From: Philodulcilactobacillus myokonensis
GTDB taxonomy: Bacteria; Bacillota; Bacilli; Lactobacillales; Lactobacillaceae
DNA length: 64,000 nucleotides
Direction: 5' to 3'
Assembly: GCF_027923585.1 (NCBI RefSeq)
Contig: NZ_BRPL01000002.1
Span: 682,001-746,000 of the forward strand
Below, piece by piece: positions 1 to 7,982 of this stretch (position 1 is its first letter; the number at the start of each line of letters is the position of its first letter). The position numbers and the translations under genes were made by a program. A model generated the notes under the pieces. The model worked only from the letters and a program-made list of their open reading frames with translations. It made no database searches and had not been told where the DNA came from.

Positions 1-1
1 T

Positions 2-301
2 TCCAATCCAGGTCATTTTAATTCTAATGGTCATTGGGCATATACAGGAGGAACTAGCATTGTTGCACCTCAAATGGCTGCCGTTGCTGCTTTAGTTAAT
101 AGTAAAAACAATGTTAGAAGTGGGTTTTGGAATCCCCAAATATATCAAATGGCAACTGGTAATGATTCACCATTTCATCCTTTAGACAGTATTTATAATA
201 ATAATAATCTTTATTACACTGGTCAAAAAGATGCTATTTATAACCAAAGTACCGGTCTAGGAACCGTTGATGTTGCTAAATTAAATCATTTTTTTGACTA
301 A
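2..301 (+). CDS. S53 (sedolisin/kumamolisin-like) serine peptidase, C-terminal fragment
   Basis: The window opens inside this gene; only the last 99 codons are present. The motif GGTSIVAPQMAAVAAL matches the catalytic-Ser segment (GTSxxxP) of the S53 sedolisin family, and the tail YNQSTGLGTVD matches the C-terminal region that carries the calcium site in these enzymes. Family members are usually secreted, acid-active endopeptidases made with a long pro-domain; neither the signal peptide nor the pro-domain can be seen here. A hairpin terminator follows directly. S8 subtilisins share a similar Ser motif, but the TGLG tail favours S53. Confidence 0.7.
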   Translation, partial: SNPGHFNSNGHWAYTGGTSIVAPQMAAVAALVNSKNNVRSGFWNPQIYQMATGNDSPFHPLDSIYNNNNLYYTGQKDAIYNQSTGLGTVDVAKLNHFFD

Positions 302-307
302 AAATAA

Positions 308-341
308 AAAACGCTAGGAAATATATTCCTAACGTTTTTTT
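308..341. terminator. Bidirectional terminator between the S53 gene and tRNA-Leu
   Basis: A roughly 11-bp stem with one mismatch (aacgctaggaa / ttcctaacgtt) has an A-run on one side and a T-run on the other. It can stop the peptidase transcript on + and the tRNA-Leu transcript on -. Confidence 0.75.
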
Positions 342-347
342 ATGAAA

Positions 348-431
348 TGCCCCGAGCAGGGATCGAACCTGTACTTGATTGCTCAAACAGCGACCTGAAC
401 GCTGCGCGTCTGCCAATTCCGCCATCGGGGC
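348..431 (-). tRNA. tRNA-Leu (anticodon CAG)
   Basis: On the minus strand the acceptor stem GCCCCGA pairs with TCGGGGC, the T-loop reads GGTTCGATCC, and the anticodon stem AGCG/CGCT encloses the loop TTCAGGT, giving anticodon CAG. The long variable arm and 84-nt length are typical of class II tRNA-Leu. CCA is not encoded. It is convergent with the S53 gene and shares its terminator. Confidence 0.93.
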
Positions 432-542
432 ATAAAAAACAATTCAATCACCATTTTACACGAAAATATTATAAAATCCAATGAAATTCTAATTTAGGTT
501 CGATATAATCATGATTGATGAAATGATACCAGTTAATAACTA

Positions 543-588
543 TGGTATAAAATATTGATTTTTGGTACAATACATTTGTGTGTATATT
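543..588 (+). promoter_or_regulatory. Candidate promoter region for the asnB cell-wall operon
   Basis: The 200-bp gap before asnB holds an extended -10-like TGGTATAAA at 543-551 and a second -10-like TATATT at 583-588. Neither has a convincing -35, so the exact promoter is unresolved. I see no other feature in 432-635. Confidence 0.3.
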
Positions 589-635
589 AAATATGTAAAG
601 ACTTTTTATTAAAGCATTTAAAGGGGATAAAAGCA

Positions 636-2528
636 ATGTGTGGATTTACTGGATTTGTTAACCAGAAAGATGTTCCAACCGGAACGATTAATAAAATGGC
701 AGACCGGATTAAACATCGAGGCCCTGATGACGAAGTATATTTTGATGATCATAAAGTATCAATTGGCTTTAGAAGATTGTCAATCATTGATTTAGCTCAT
801 GGAGCTCAACCAATTTATAGTGAAGATCATAAAAGCGTTTTAACTTTTAATGGTGAAATTTATAATTATAAAGATATCAGAAAAGAATTAAAAGATTTAG
901 GCTACAAATTTAATACGGATGTAGATTCAGAAGTTATTATTCGTGGATATGAAGCATGGGGTCCAAAGGTTTTAAATAAGCTACGTGGGATGTTTGCTTT
1001 CGTTATCTATGATAGTGCTAAAAAGCAAGTATTTGGTGCCCGTGATCATTTTGGAATTAAGCCATTATACTATTATGATGATGGTAAAACATTCCTTTGG
1101 GGATCAGAAATTAAAGCCTTTTTAGAACATCCTAACTTTAAAAAAGAATTGAATACTAAATTATTACCCATCCATTTAAGTTTCGAATTTATTCCATCAC
1201 GCGAAACAATGTTCAAACATGTTTATAAACTATTGCCAGGACAATATTTTGTTCATAAATTAAATGGTGGAACTGAATTACATCGTTACTTTAAATTTAA
1301 CTATGATCACATTGATAATAGTCAAACGGTTGATGGTGATGCTAAAAAATTAAGAAAAATTGTTCGAGATTCAGTTAAAGAGCACATGGTTTCAGATGTT
1401 GAAGTTGGTAGCTTCCTATCCAGTGGCGTTGATTCTAGTTATGTTTTAACTGAAGCTTCTAAATTGCACCCAATTCACTCATTTTCATTAGGATTTCATC
1501 ATTCTAAATACAGTGAATTGTCATGGTCAACTGATTTTGCAAAGCAACTTCATCAGAAAAATACACCGATTTATATGAACGGTGATGATTACTTTGGTTT
1601 TCTTCCAACAATGATGTATTACATGGATGAACCATTGTCTAATCCGTCTGCACCACAATTATTCTTCCTTTCTAAACGAACAAGGGAAAGTGTTAAAGTT
1701 GCTTTATCTGGTGAAGGAGCAGATGAATTCTTCGGTGGATATAATACTTATCTAGAAGCCATTCCATTTGAACGTTATCAAAAATGGGTTCCTGGATTTA
1801 TCAGAAATGCATTAGCCAAGATGGTTAAAAAAATGCGTCCATTCCATGGCCGTCGTTTCTTAATTCGTGGTGCTGAACCACTTAGTGAACGTTATTACCG
1901 TGTTAATTATGTTTTTGATTATGACCAAAGAAATCAATTGCTTAAAGATCCAAGTATTAATGTTGATTCAGGTAAATATACTAAGCATATTTTCGATGAT
2001 GTTAAAGATAAAGATCCAATGACCCAAGAACAATATTTTGATATTAATACTTGGCTTCCATATGACATTTTACACAAGGCTGATCGAATGAGTATGTGTA
2101 ATTCACTAGAAGTTAGAACGCCATTGGTTGATAAAGTTGTCGGTAAATTTGCTTCTACCATGCCAACTAAAACTAGGATTCTTAAGGATGGAACTACCAA
2201 AGTCTCACTTAGACAAGCAGCTGAAGACGCATTACCTGATAAAGTTGCTAAGAAAGAAAAAATGGGTTTCCCATCACCAATTGCTAAATGGATTAATACT
2301 CCTAAATATCATAAATTAATTGTAAAGGCATTTAATTCCGATATTGCCCATCGATTCTTCAATGTTGATTATTTGATGCATCTTTTAAAGTTACATGCTG
2401 AAGGTCATTCCATTATGCAAAAGATTTTCACCATTTATACATTTATTTTATGGTATGGTGTCTACTTCCCAGAAAATACTAACTTAGATATTATTGACCA
2501 AGTTCATAAGACTAAGACTGATATGTAA
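636..2528 (+). CDS. asnB: Glutamine-dependent asparagine synthetase family amidotransferase (AsnB/AsnH)
   Basis: The 630-residue protein has the full AsnB architecture: an N-terminal class II glutaminase with nucleophile Cys2 (MCGFTGF), then a synthetase domain with the pyrophosphate loop SSGVDSS near residue 262. A good RBS (aagggg) precedes the ATG. The family makes Asn from Asp, but several lactobacillal members instead amidate peptidoglycan carboxyls; AsnH of Lactococcus amidates the D-Asp cross-bridge. Because murE, a D-Asp ligase and aspartate racemase follow without a terminator, a role in converting cross-bridge D-Asp to D-Asn is the likelier reading here. That specific role is inference; the enzyme family is certain. 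Confidence 0.9.
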   Translation: MCGFTGFVNQKDVPTGTINKMADRIKHRGPDDEVYFDDHKVSIGFRRLSIIDLAHGAQPIYSEDHKSVLTFNGEIYNYKDIRKELKDLGYKFNTDVDSEVIIRGYEAWGPKVLNKLRGMFAFVIYDSAKKQVFGARDHFGIKPLYYYDDGKTFLWGSEIKAFLEHPNFKKELNTKLLPIHLSFEFIPSRETMFKHVYKLLPGQYFVHKLNGGTELHRYFKFNYDHIDNSQTVDGDAKKLRKIVRDSVKEHMVSDVEVGSFLSSGVDSSYVLTEASKLHPIHSFSLGFHHSKYSELSWSTDFAKQLHQKNTPIYMNGDDYFGFLPTMMYYMDEPLSNPSAPQLFFLSKRTRESVKVALSGEGADEFFGGYNTYLEAIPFERYQKWVPGFIRNALAKMVKKMRPFHGRRFLIRGAEPLSERYYRVNYVFDYDQRNQLLKDPSINVDSGKYTKHIFDDVKDKDPMTQEQYFDINTWLPYDILHKADRMSMCNSLEVRTPLVDKVVGKFASTMPTKTRILKDGTTKVSLRQAAEDALPDKVAKKEKMGFPSPIAKWINTPKYHKLIVKAFNSDIAHRFFNVDYLMHLLKLHAEGHSIMQKIFTIYTFILWYGVYFPENTNLDIIDQVHKTKTDM

Positions 2529-2536
2529 TGATTTCC

Positions 2537-2562
2537 AATTTATTTTAATTACAAAATAAATT
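2537..2562 (+). repeat. Perfect AT-only inverted repeat between asnB and murE
   Basis: AATTTATTTT and AAAATAAATT form a perfect 10-bp stem with a 6-nt loop. It contains no G or C and is not followed by a T-run, so it is unlikely to be a strong terminator. It sits immediately before the murE Shine-Dalgarno (aggaagg) and could affect mRNA processing or stability. Confidence 0.6.
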
Positions 2563-2584
2563 ATAGGAAGGAAAGATCTTAGTT

Positions 2585-4126
2585 GTGTTAACAGTTAATG
2601 AAATTATAACGTTATTAAATGAACATCATTTGTTAAAATCTTATCATTTGAATAATAATCAAAAAGTATTTAAACATGTTACTTATGATTCAAGAAAGGC
2701 AACTGATCAAACGTTGTTTTTCTGTAAGGGTAATTTTAAACCACAGTATTTAACCTCAGCAATTGAAAAAGGGGCAAGTGGTTATGTTTCCGAAAAACAT
2801 TTTTTAAATCAATTCAATGGATCTGAATTTATTGTTTCTGATGTTCAAAAAGCAATGGCACTTTTGGGCGCTGCTTTTTATGGATACCCTCAAAATCAAA
2901 TGCATGTTATTGGAATTACTGGAACCAAAGGGAAAACAACGACTGGTTATTTTATTCGAAGTATTTTACAGAATACGACCAATCGAAAGACGGCTTTGTT
3001 TTCCACCATTGATACATTTTTAGGTAATCAACCTAATCAAAGGTTTAAATCTCAATTAACCACTCCTGAGTCATTAGATTTATTTAAAAATATGAGAACT
3101 GCCGTTGATAATGGAATGACTAATTTAGTGATGGAAGTTTCATCTCAATCGTATAAAAAGAACCGTGTTTATGGGATGCATTATGATGTCGGAATCTTTT
3201 TGAATATTACCCCAGATCATATTGGACCCAATGAACATCCTAATTTTGCTGATTATTTACATTGCAAAGAACAGTTATTGGTTAATTCCAAAGTATGTTT
3301 AATTAATGCAGAATCTAAACATCTAAAGGATTTATATTTTGCTGCTAAAACGACATCTGAACCCAGCAATATTTATTTCTTCGCGCGTCAAGGAACCAAA
3401 CCAGAATATCCGGTTCGTGTTGATTTTCAATTCAAGAGTTTAAAGGATAATATGAATGCTAATCAAATTCATTTTGTGTCTTCATCTGACCGCATTCCGA
3501 AATTAAAATCCATAAACGGTAATTATAAGTTATCAATGCCGGGTGATTATAATGAATCCAATGCAACTGCAGCAATTGTTGCAGCTGGATTTGCTGGTGC
3601 CAATTCACAAGATATTTATAATGGGCTTTCCAATGTAAATGTTCCTGGAAGAATGGAGCGTCATTTTAGTAAATCGCATGGAACCATTTACGTTGATTAT
3701 GCTCATAACTATGCCAGTATGCATGCTTTACTTGGGTTCTTGAAACGTGAGAATCAAGATTCAAATATTATTGTTGTCCTTGGTAGTACCGGTGATAAAG
3801 GTGAAAATCGTAGAAAAGGTTTTGGGAAAGCGCTAAGTGAATATGCTGACGTTGCTTTCCTAACAACTGATGATCCAGGCGATGAAAATCCAATGGCAAT
3901 TGATCAACAAATTGATTCATACGTTGATCACAATAAAGTCAAAGTTAATTTTGAATTAGACCGAACAAAAGCTATTCAAAAAGCAATTACAATGAGCAAT
4001 AATCATGATATGGTTGTTGTCGCCGGAAAAGGACGCGATCCATACCAAAAGGTAAATGGCAAAAATATTCCTTATGAAACCGATTCTGTAGCGGTTGATA
4101 ACGTTTTGAAAGGACTTGAAAAGTAA
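2585..4126 (+). CDS. murE: MurE, UDP-MurNAc-tripeptide synthetase (probably L-lysine adding)
   Basis: This Mur ligase adds the third residue of the peptidoglycan stem peptide in the cytoplasm. The ATP loop GITGTKGKTTTG lies at residues 109-120, and the central ligase and C-terminal domains follow. At the position of the DNPR motif that marks meso-diaminopimelate enzymes the sequence reads DDPGDENP (about residues 429-436); loss of the Arg argues for lysine. It starts at GTG behind aggaagg. It lies between the AsnB-type amidotransferase and a D-Asp ligase, and D-Asp bridges are built on Lys-type stems, which agrees with the motif. Confidence 0.92.
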   Translation: MLTVNEIITLLNEHHLLKSYHLNNNQKVFKHVTYDSRKATDQTLFFCKGNFKPQYLTSAIEKGASGYVSEKHFLNQFNGSEFIVSDVQKAMALLGAAFYGYPQNQMHVIGITGTKGKTTTGYFIRSILQNTTNRKTALFSTIDTFLGNQPNQRFKSQLTTPESLDLFKNMRTAVDNGMTNLVMEVSSQSYKKNRVYGMHYDVGIFLNITPDHIGPNEHPNFADYLHCKEQLLVNSKVCLINAESKHLKDLYFAAKTTSEPSNIYFFARQGTKPEYPVRVDFQFKSLKDNMNANQIHFVSSSDRIPKLKSINGNYKLSMPGDYNESNATAAIVAAGFAGANSQDIYNGLSNVNVPGRMERHFSKSHGTIYVDYAHNYASMHALLGFLKRENQDSNIIVVLGSTGDKGENRRKGFGKALSEYADVAFLTTDDPGDENPMAIDQQIDSYVDHNKVKVNFELDRTKAIQKAITMSNNHDMVVVAGKGRDPYQKVNGKNIPYETDSVAVDNVLKGLEK

Positions 4127-5362
4127 ATGAATAGTGAAAATTCGAAATCATTTACACCGATTTTGCTAGGAAGTGACTTTAATGTTTATGGGATGGCACG
4201 TTCACTATATGAAAAATATGGTAAACCAGTGAAAGCCTATGCTGAAAAATCGCTTGCCCCAACAAGATATACTAAAATCGTTGATTTAACTTTAATTCCA
4301 GGATTCAGTGAGGATCCAACTTGGATTAATGAAATGATGAAATTAAAACAACAATATGCTAACCATAAAGAACCGGTGATTTTGATTGGTTGTGGTGATG
4401 GTTATGCACAGTTGATTTCTAAGCATCAAGATGAGTTAAAAGATGTTTTCATTTGTCCCTACGTTAATTATCATATGCTACGTCAGTTAAATAGTAAGGA
4501 AAATTTTTATAAAATTTGTGATCAGTATCATCTTCCATATCCTAAAACCATTATTTTAACCAAACAAATGTATAAAAATCATGATTATGAAAATCCGTTT
4601 GGTTATCCGGTGGCATTAAAACCAACTAACAGTGTCGAATGGCTGGACATTCATTTTAAGGGTCGGAAAAAGGCATTTGTGATTAAGAGCAAGAAAGAAT
4701 TTATAACCATCGTTAATAAAATTTATGAAAATGGTTATACGTCTGATTTGATTGTCCAAGAATATGTCGGTGGTGAAGATCGGACGTTGAATGCTTATGT
4801 GGATAAAAATCACCATGTTAAAATGATGTGCCTTGGTTATCCACTATTAGAAGATCCTTCACCATCATCAATTGGTAATTATGTCGCCATTTTACCCGAT
4901 TACAATCAAAAAATTTATCAAGTTGTTCAGAAATTTTTAGAGTCAATTCAGTATACTGGATATGCTAATTTTGATTTGAAATATGATTCGCAAGACCATT
5001 CATTTAAATTTTTTGAAATTAATTTAAGACAGGGAAGAAGTAGCTTCTTTGTTACATTATGTGGATATAATTTAGCTGATTGGGTTATCCAGGATTATGT
5101 ATTTGATAGTCTTAAAGATAAACCAACCCTTCTAGCTAATAGGAGCCATGAAAATTATAATTTATGGTTAGGTGTCGGTGTAAGGACTTTTAAAAAGTAT
5201 ACTAAAGAATCACACAGTAAATCAATTGCATTAGATTTGCTTCGTGAACATCGTTATGGGAGTACTTTTTGGTATTCCAAAGACCGTAATTTCAAACGCT
5301 GGTTGCTTTTAGAATGGATGCAACATATTTATGCTAAAAACTTCAGCAAATATAGTAACTAA
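4127..5362 (+). CDS. ATP-grasp D-aspartate ligase for the peptidoglycan cross-bridge
   Basis: The 411-residue ATP-grasp protein matches the size (about 410-420 aa) and organisation of the D-Asp ligase of Enterococcus faecium (Aslfm), which couples the beta-carboxyl of D-Asp to the Lys side chain of UDP-MurNAc-pentapeptide. The central part carries the ATP-grasp lysine region (GYPVALKPTNS) and the C-terminal metal-site segment FFEINLRQGRSS. Its ATG directly follows the murE stop, so translation is probably coupled. Aspartate racemase begins 18 bp downstream and would supply D-Asp. Another ATP-grasp amide ligase cannot be excluded from sequence alone, but the neighbours make this assignment strong. 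Confidence 0.82.
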   Translation: MNSENSKSFTPILLGSDFNVYGMARSLYEKYGKPVKAYAEKSLAPTRYTKIVDLTLIPGFSEDPTWINEMMKLKQQYANHKEPVILIGCGDGYAQLISKHQDELKDVFICPYVNYHMLRQLNSKENFYKICDQYHLPYPKTIILTKQMYKNHDYENPFGYPVALKPTNSVEWLDIHFKGRKKAFVIKSKKEFITIVNKIYENGYTSDLIVQEYVGGEDRTLNAYVDKNHHVKMMCLGYPLLEDPSPSSIGNYVAILPDYNQKIYQVVQKFLESIQYTGYANFDLKYDSQDHSFKFFEINLRQGRSSFFVTLCGYNLADWVIQDYVFDSLKDKPTLLANRSHENYNLWLGVGVRTFKKYTKESHSKSIALDLLREHRYGSTFWYSKDRNFKRWLLLEWMQHIYAKNFSKYSN

Positions 5363-5380
5363 TAAGGATGGTTTTTAAGA

Positions 5381-6094
5381 ATGAAGAACTATTTTTCCAT
5401 TATTGGTGGGATGGGGACTGAAGCGACTGAAAGTTATATTCATGTTTTGAATCAGCGAACCCCATCAAAAAAAGATCAAGATTATTTAAATTATATATTA
5501 GTTAACCATGCAACCATTCCGGATCGAACCGATTATATCTTGGATCATACTAAACCCAATCCATTACCAGATTTGATTGAGGATATTAAGCAACAAAGTC
5601 AAATTAAACCGGCTCCTAAGTTTTTTGCTTTACCATGTAATACAGCTCATTATTTTTACAAGCAATTGCAAGAAGCCACTAAAATTCCAATTTTAAACAT
5701 GCCTAAAGAAGCAGTTAAGGCAATTAGTAAGTTTTATCCCCATGCAAAAAGGATTGGATTGATTGCAACTCGTGGAACAATTCATGATCATATTTATGAT
5801 GATGAAATTAAACATGCTGGCTATAAATTAATCCATCCATCGCAAAAGATAGAAGATGAAACCATGGAATTAATTTACGATGATATTAAAACTAAGGATA
5901 CCGTCGATGCCCATCTATATCATCATATTTTAAGCGAAATGATTGATTTGAAAAAATGCGACGTTGTTATCTTAGGATGTACTGAATTATCATTAGCTCA
6001 AGAACGAGCCAGCAACCATCATTTTAACATTATTGATGCTCAGTCTGTTTTGGTTGATTGTTCAATTCGAATGGCAATAAAAAATAGAAATTAA
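5381..6094 (+). CDS. racD: Aspartate racemase (Asp/Glu racemase family)
   Basis: This cofactor-independent racemase interconverts L- and D-aspartate using two cysteines. Both are visible, in LPCNTAHYF (about residue 87) and VILGCTELSLA (about residue 199), with the N-terminal GGMGTEAT substrate loop. The 237-residue length is normal. Aspartate rather than glutamate specificity is inferred from the preceding D-Asp ligase gene; the pair racD plus aslA is a known arrangement in Lactobacillales with D-Asp/D-Asn cross-bridges. It is the last gene of the cassette and ends at a strong bidirectional terminator. Confidence 0.88.
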   Translation: MKNYFSIIGGMGTEATESYIHVLNQRTPSKKDQDYLNYILVNHATIPDRTDYILDHTKPNPLPDLIEDIKQQSQIKPAPKFFALPCNTAHYFYKQLQEATKIPILNMPKEAVKAISKFYPHAKRIGLIATRGTIHDHIYDDEIKHAGYKLIHPSQKIEDETMELIYDDIKTKDTVDAHLYHHILSEMIDLKKCDVVILGCTELSLAQERASNHHFNIIDAQSVLVDCSIRMAIKNRN

Positions 6095-6100
6095 TTATAA

Positions 6101-6161
6101 AAAATTCTCCTAATGAAAAATGAAGTTAAAATGCTTCTTTAATATCATTAGGGGAATTTTT
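6101..6161. terminator. Bidirectional terminator after racD
   Basis: AAAATTCTCCTAATGA pairs with TCATTAGGGGAATTTT, and a smaller gaag/cttc hairpin sits inside the loop. A- and T-runs flank the stem, serving racD on + and the convergent membrane-protein gene on -, whose stop codon lies in the T-run. Confidence 0.8.
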
Positions 6162-6501
6162 AATTTAGGATTAAAATTTGTAAAAAAATAAAAACAAAAG
6201 AGCAAATACATAGTAATATTACTGATCCATGATTAATTTTACTTTGTTCTTTAAAACGATAGTTGGTTTCAACCACTGGAATTAAAATTAAAACGATTAG
6301 ATCACATATGATAACTAGCCATGGATGGTGAGCAAACATCCTGATGGTTAAAATCACTTGGCTAATGATTAAAATGCAATAAAATAGCCTTGACCAAATC
6401 ATTGATTGAATCATTCGCTTTTCCGAATGAAGATTTAAACCAATGCCATTTGAAATCATAAGTAAAAACCAACAAGTTAAATTAATTGTAATCCATCGCA
6501 T
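6160..6501 (-). CDS. Small four-helix membrane protein, DUF1516/YisL-like
   Basis: The 113-residue protein has four hydrophobic segments (about 5-22, 36-53, 60-77, 90-111) and very few charges, so it is an integral membrane protein. The order of helices and the SRLFYCILIISQ segment resemble the DUF1516 (UPF0344, B. subtilis YisL) family, which has no established function. It is monocistronic, convergent with racD, and shares that terminator. The family assignment is from memory of the pattern and is tentative. Confidence 0.55.
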   Translation of the reverse strand: MRWITINLTCWFLLMISNGIGLNLHSEKRMIQSMIWSRLFYCILIISQVILTIRMFAHHPWLVIICDLIVLILIPVVETNYRFKEQSKINHGSVILLCICSFVFIFLQILILN

Positions 6502-6560
6502 ACTGTGCCTTCTTTAATATTTCTTATTAAATTAATTTTATCACATTTTAGTGATTGGTA

Positions 6561-6589
6561 TTGACAATTAATAATGAGTAATCTATTAT
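6561..6589 (+). promoter_or_regulatory. Promoter of the L-2-hydroxyacid dehydrogenase gene
   Basis: A consensus -35 TTGACA is followed after 17 bp by TATTAT, about 60 bp before the ATG. Confidence 0.8.
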
Positions 6590-6648
6590 AATTATTAGAA
6601 AGTAGTTAACATATATTTAATTAAAATATAATAAAGGAGACAGTACAT

Positions 6649-7575
6649 ATGAGTAGAAAAATTGGCGTTATTGGAATTGGACATGTTGGTTCAACGGTTG
6701 CCCATTACCTTGTTTCAGGTGGTTTTGTTGACGAATTAGTATTAATTGATAAAAATAAAGCTAAAGTGGTTGCTGATGCTTTAGACTTAAAGGAAGCATT
6801 ACCTAATTTACCTTACCATCCTAAAATTGTGGTAAACGATTATGATGCGTTAAAAGATGCGGACGTCATTATTTCATCGTTAGGTAACACTCGGGTGTTA
6901 AGCTCTAAAACAAGTGATCGCTTTGCTGAGTTACCATTTGTATCGGCACAGGTAAAATTAGTTGCCCCAAAGATTAAAGCATCTGGTTTTAATGGTGTCA
7001 TCGTTGATATTAGTAATCCGTGTGATGTTATCACTTCGATGTATCAAAAATTAACCGGACTCCCTAAGAATCAAGTCATGGGAACTGGAACACTACTTGA
7101 TTCAGCTAGAATGAAGCGAACTGTTGGTGAGGCTTTACATGTCGCTTCTAGTTCTGTATCTGGTTATAATTTGGGTGAGCACGGTAATTCACAATTTACT
7201 GCCTGGTCAACGGTAGTAGTATTAAGTCACCCGATTAGCGAATTGGTTGATAAATATCATCTTGATTTAGATCAATTGGATCAAAATGCTAAAAATGGTG
7301 GATTCACTATTTTTAAAGGAAAGGGATACACTAATTATGGAGTTGCAACCGCTGCAGTTCGTTTAGCTAATGTTGTTATGAACGATGCAAATACTGAATT
7401 GCCAGTTTCTAATTACAGAAAGGAATATGGGGTCTACTTATCATACCCAGCTGTTATTGGTAAACAGGGAATTGTTCATCAGGATCAATTGAATTTATCT
7501 GACGATGAAAAAAAGAAGCTTCAAAAATCTGCCAACTTCATTAAAAGCAAATTTGAACAAGTAATGAATAAATAA
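6649..7575 (+). CDS. L-2-hydroxyisocaproate dehydrogenase (LDH/MDH family)
   Basis: The 308-residue NAD-dependent dehydrogenase reduces branched 2-keto acids such as ketoisocaproate to L-2-hydroxy acids, reoxidising NADH. It has the Rossmann motif GIGHVGS, the substrate-loop segment RFAELPF, the ISNPCDV segment, the GTGTLLDSARM substrate-Arg region and the catalytic-His motif GEHGNSQF. The closest resemblance I recall is L-HicDH of Weissella confusa, which shares KGYTNYGVAT-like and YLSYPA segments. It is a single-gene unit with its own promoter. A broad-specificity L-lactate dehydrogenase role is the main alternative. Confidence 0.85.
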   Translation: MSRKIGVIGIGHVGSTVAHYLVSGGFVDELVLIDKNKAKVVADALDLKEALPNLPYHPKIVVNDYDALKDADVIISSLGNTRVLSSKTSDRFAELPFVSAQVKLVAPKIKASGFNGVIVDISNPCDVITSMYQKLTGLPKNQVMGTGTLLDSARMKRTVGEALHVASSSVSGYNLGEHGNSQFTAWSTVVVLSHPISELVDKYHLDLDQLDQNAKNGGFTIFKGKGYTNYGVATAAVRLANVVMNDANTELPVSNYRKEYGVYLSYPAVIGKQGIVHQDQLNLSDDEKKKLQKSANFIKSKFEQVMNK

Positions 7576-7596
7576 CGAACTACTTTCTAATTAATC

Positions 7597-7625
7597 ATGA
7601 CAAATAGATAATTATGTGTTAAAAT
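7597..7625 (+). promoter_or_regulatory. Promoter for tRNA-Gly and probably argS
   Basis: ATGACA, a 17-bp spacer and TAAAAT place the start about 7 nt before the tRNA. No equally good promoter and no terminator lies between the tRNA and the argS T-box leader, so one transcript may carry both. Confidence 0.7.
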
Positions 7626-7638
7626 TATCTGTTGTTAA

Positions 7639-7709
7639 GCGGGTATAGTTTAGTGGTAAAATATAAGCTTCCCAAGCTTAAGTCGCGGGTCCGATTCCCG
7701 TTACCCGCT
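7639..7709 (+). tRNA. tRNA-Gly (anticodon CCC)
   Basis: The acceptor stem GCGGGTA/TACCCGC with discriminator T, the T-loop GGTCCGATTCC and the anticodon stem TAAGC/GCTTA around the loop TTCCCAA give anticodon CCC. The length is 71 nt and CCA is not encoded. It ends 17 bp before the argS T-box leader. Confidence 0.93.
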
Positions 7710-7726
7710 TATAATGATTCGATTAT

Positions 7727-7918
7727 AAAAGAGTAGTAGTTATGATTAATAATCAAGCGAACCTGGGTTGGTGAGAGCCAGGGTTATGATTTTAACGAAA
7801 GCGTGCTTTTTAGAATCTAAAATTATATATTTAAAGTGGATAATTGATATCAACAAGAGTGGTACCGCGGGCTTGCTCGTCTCTTACAATTATGAATAGT
7901 AATTGTAAGAGTTTTTTT
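7727..7918 (+). promoter_or_regulatory. T-box riboswitch controlling argS (specifier CGU)
   Basis: Stem I is closed by AAAAG (7727-7731) and CTTTT (7806-7810) and has the distal GGTGAGAG loop. Immediately before the closing strand, after one purine, lies CGT (7802-7804), an Arg codon in the specifier position. The T-box AGAGTGGTACCGCGG ends at 7870; its TGGT bulge predicts discriminator A. A terminator hairpin (ctcttacaatt / aattgtaagag plus seven Ts) ends the leader. Uncharged tRNA-Arg should favour the antiterminator and allow argS expression. Confidence 0.9.
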
Positions 7919-7982
7919 ATCCAATCATAAAATGATTGACTTAATCATACTTTGCCATGATGAATTTTAAGGAGGGGTAATA

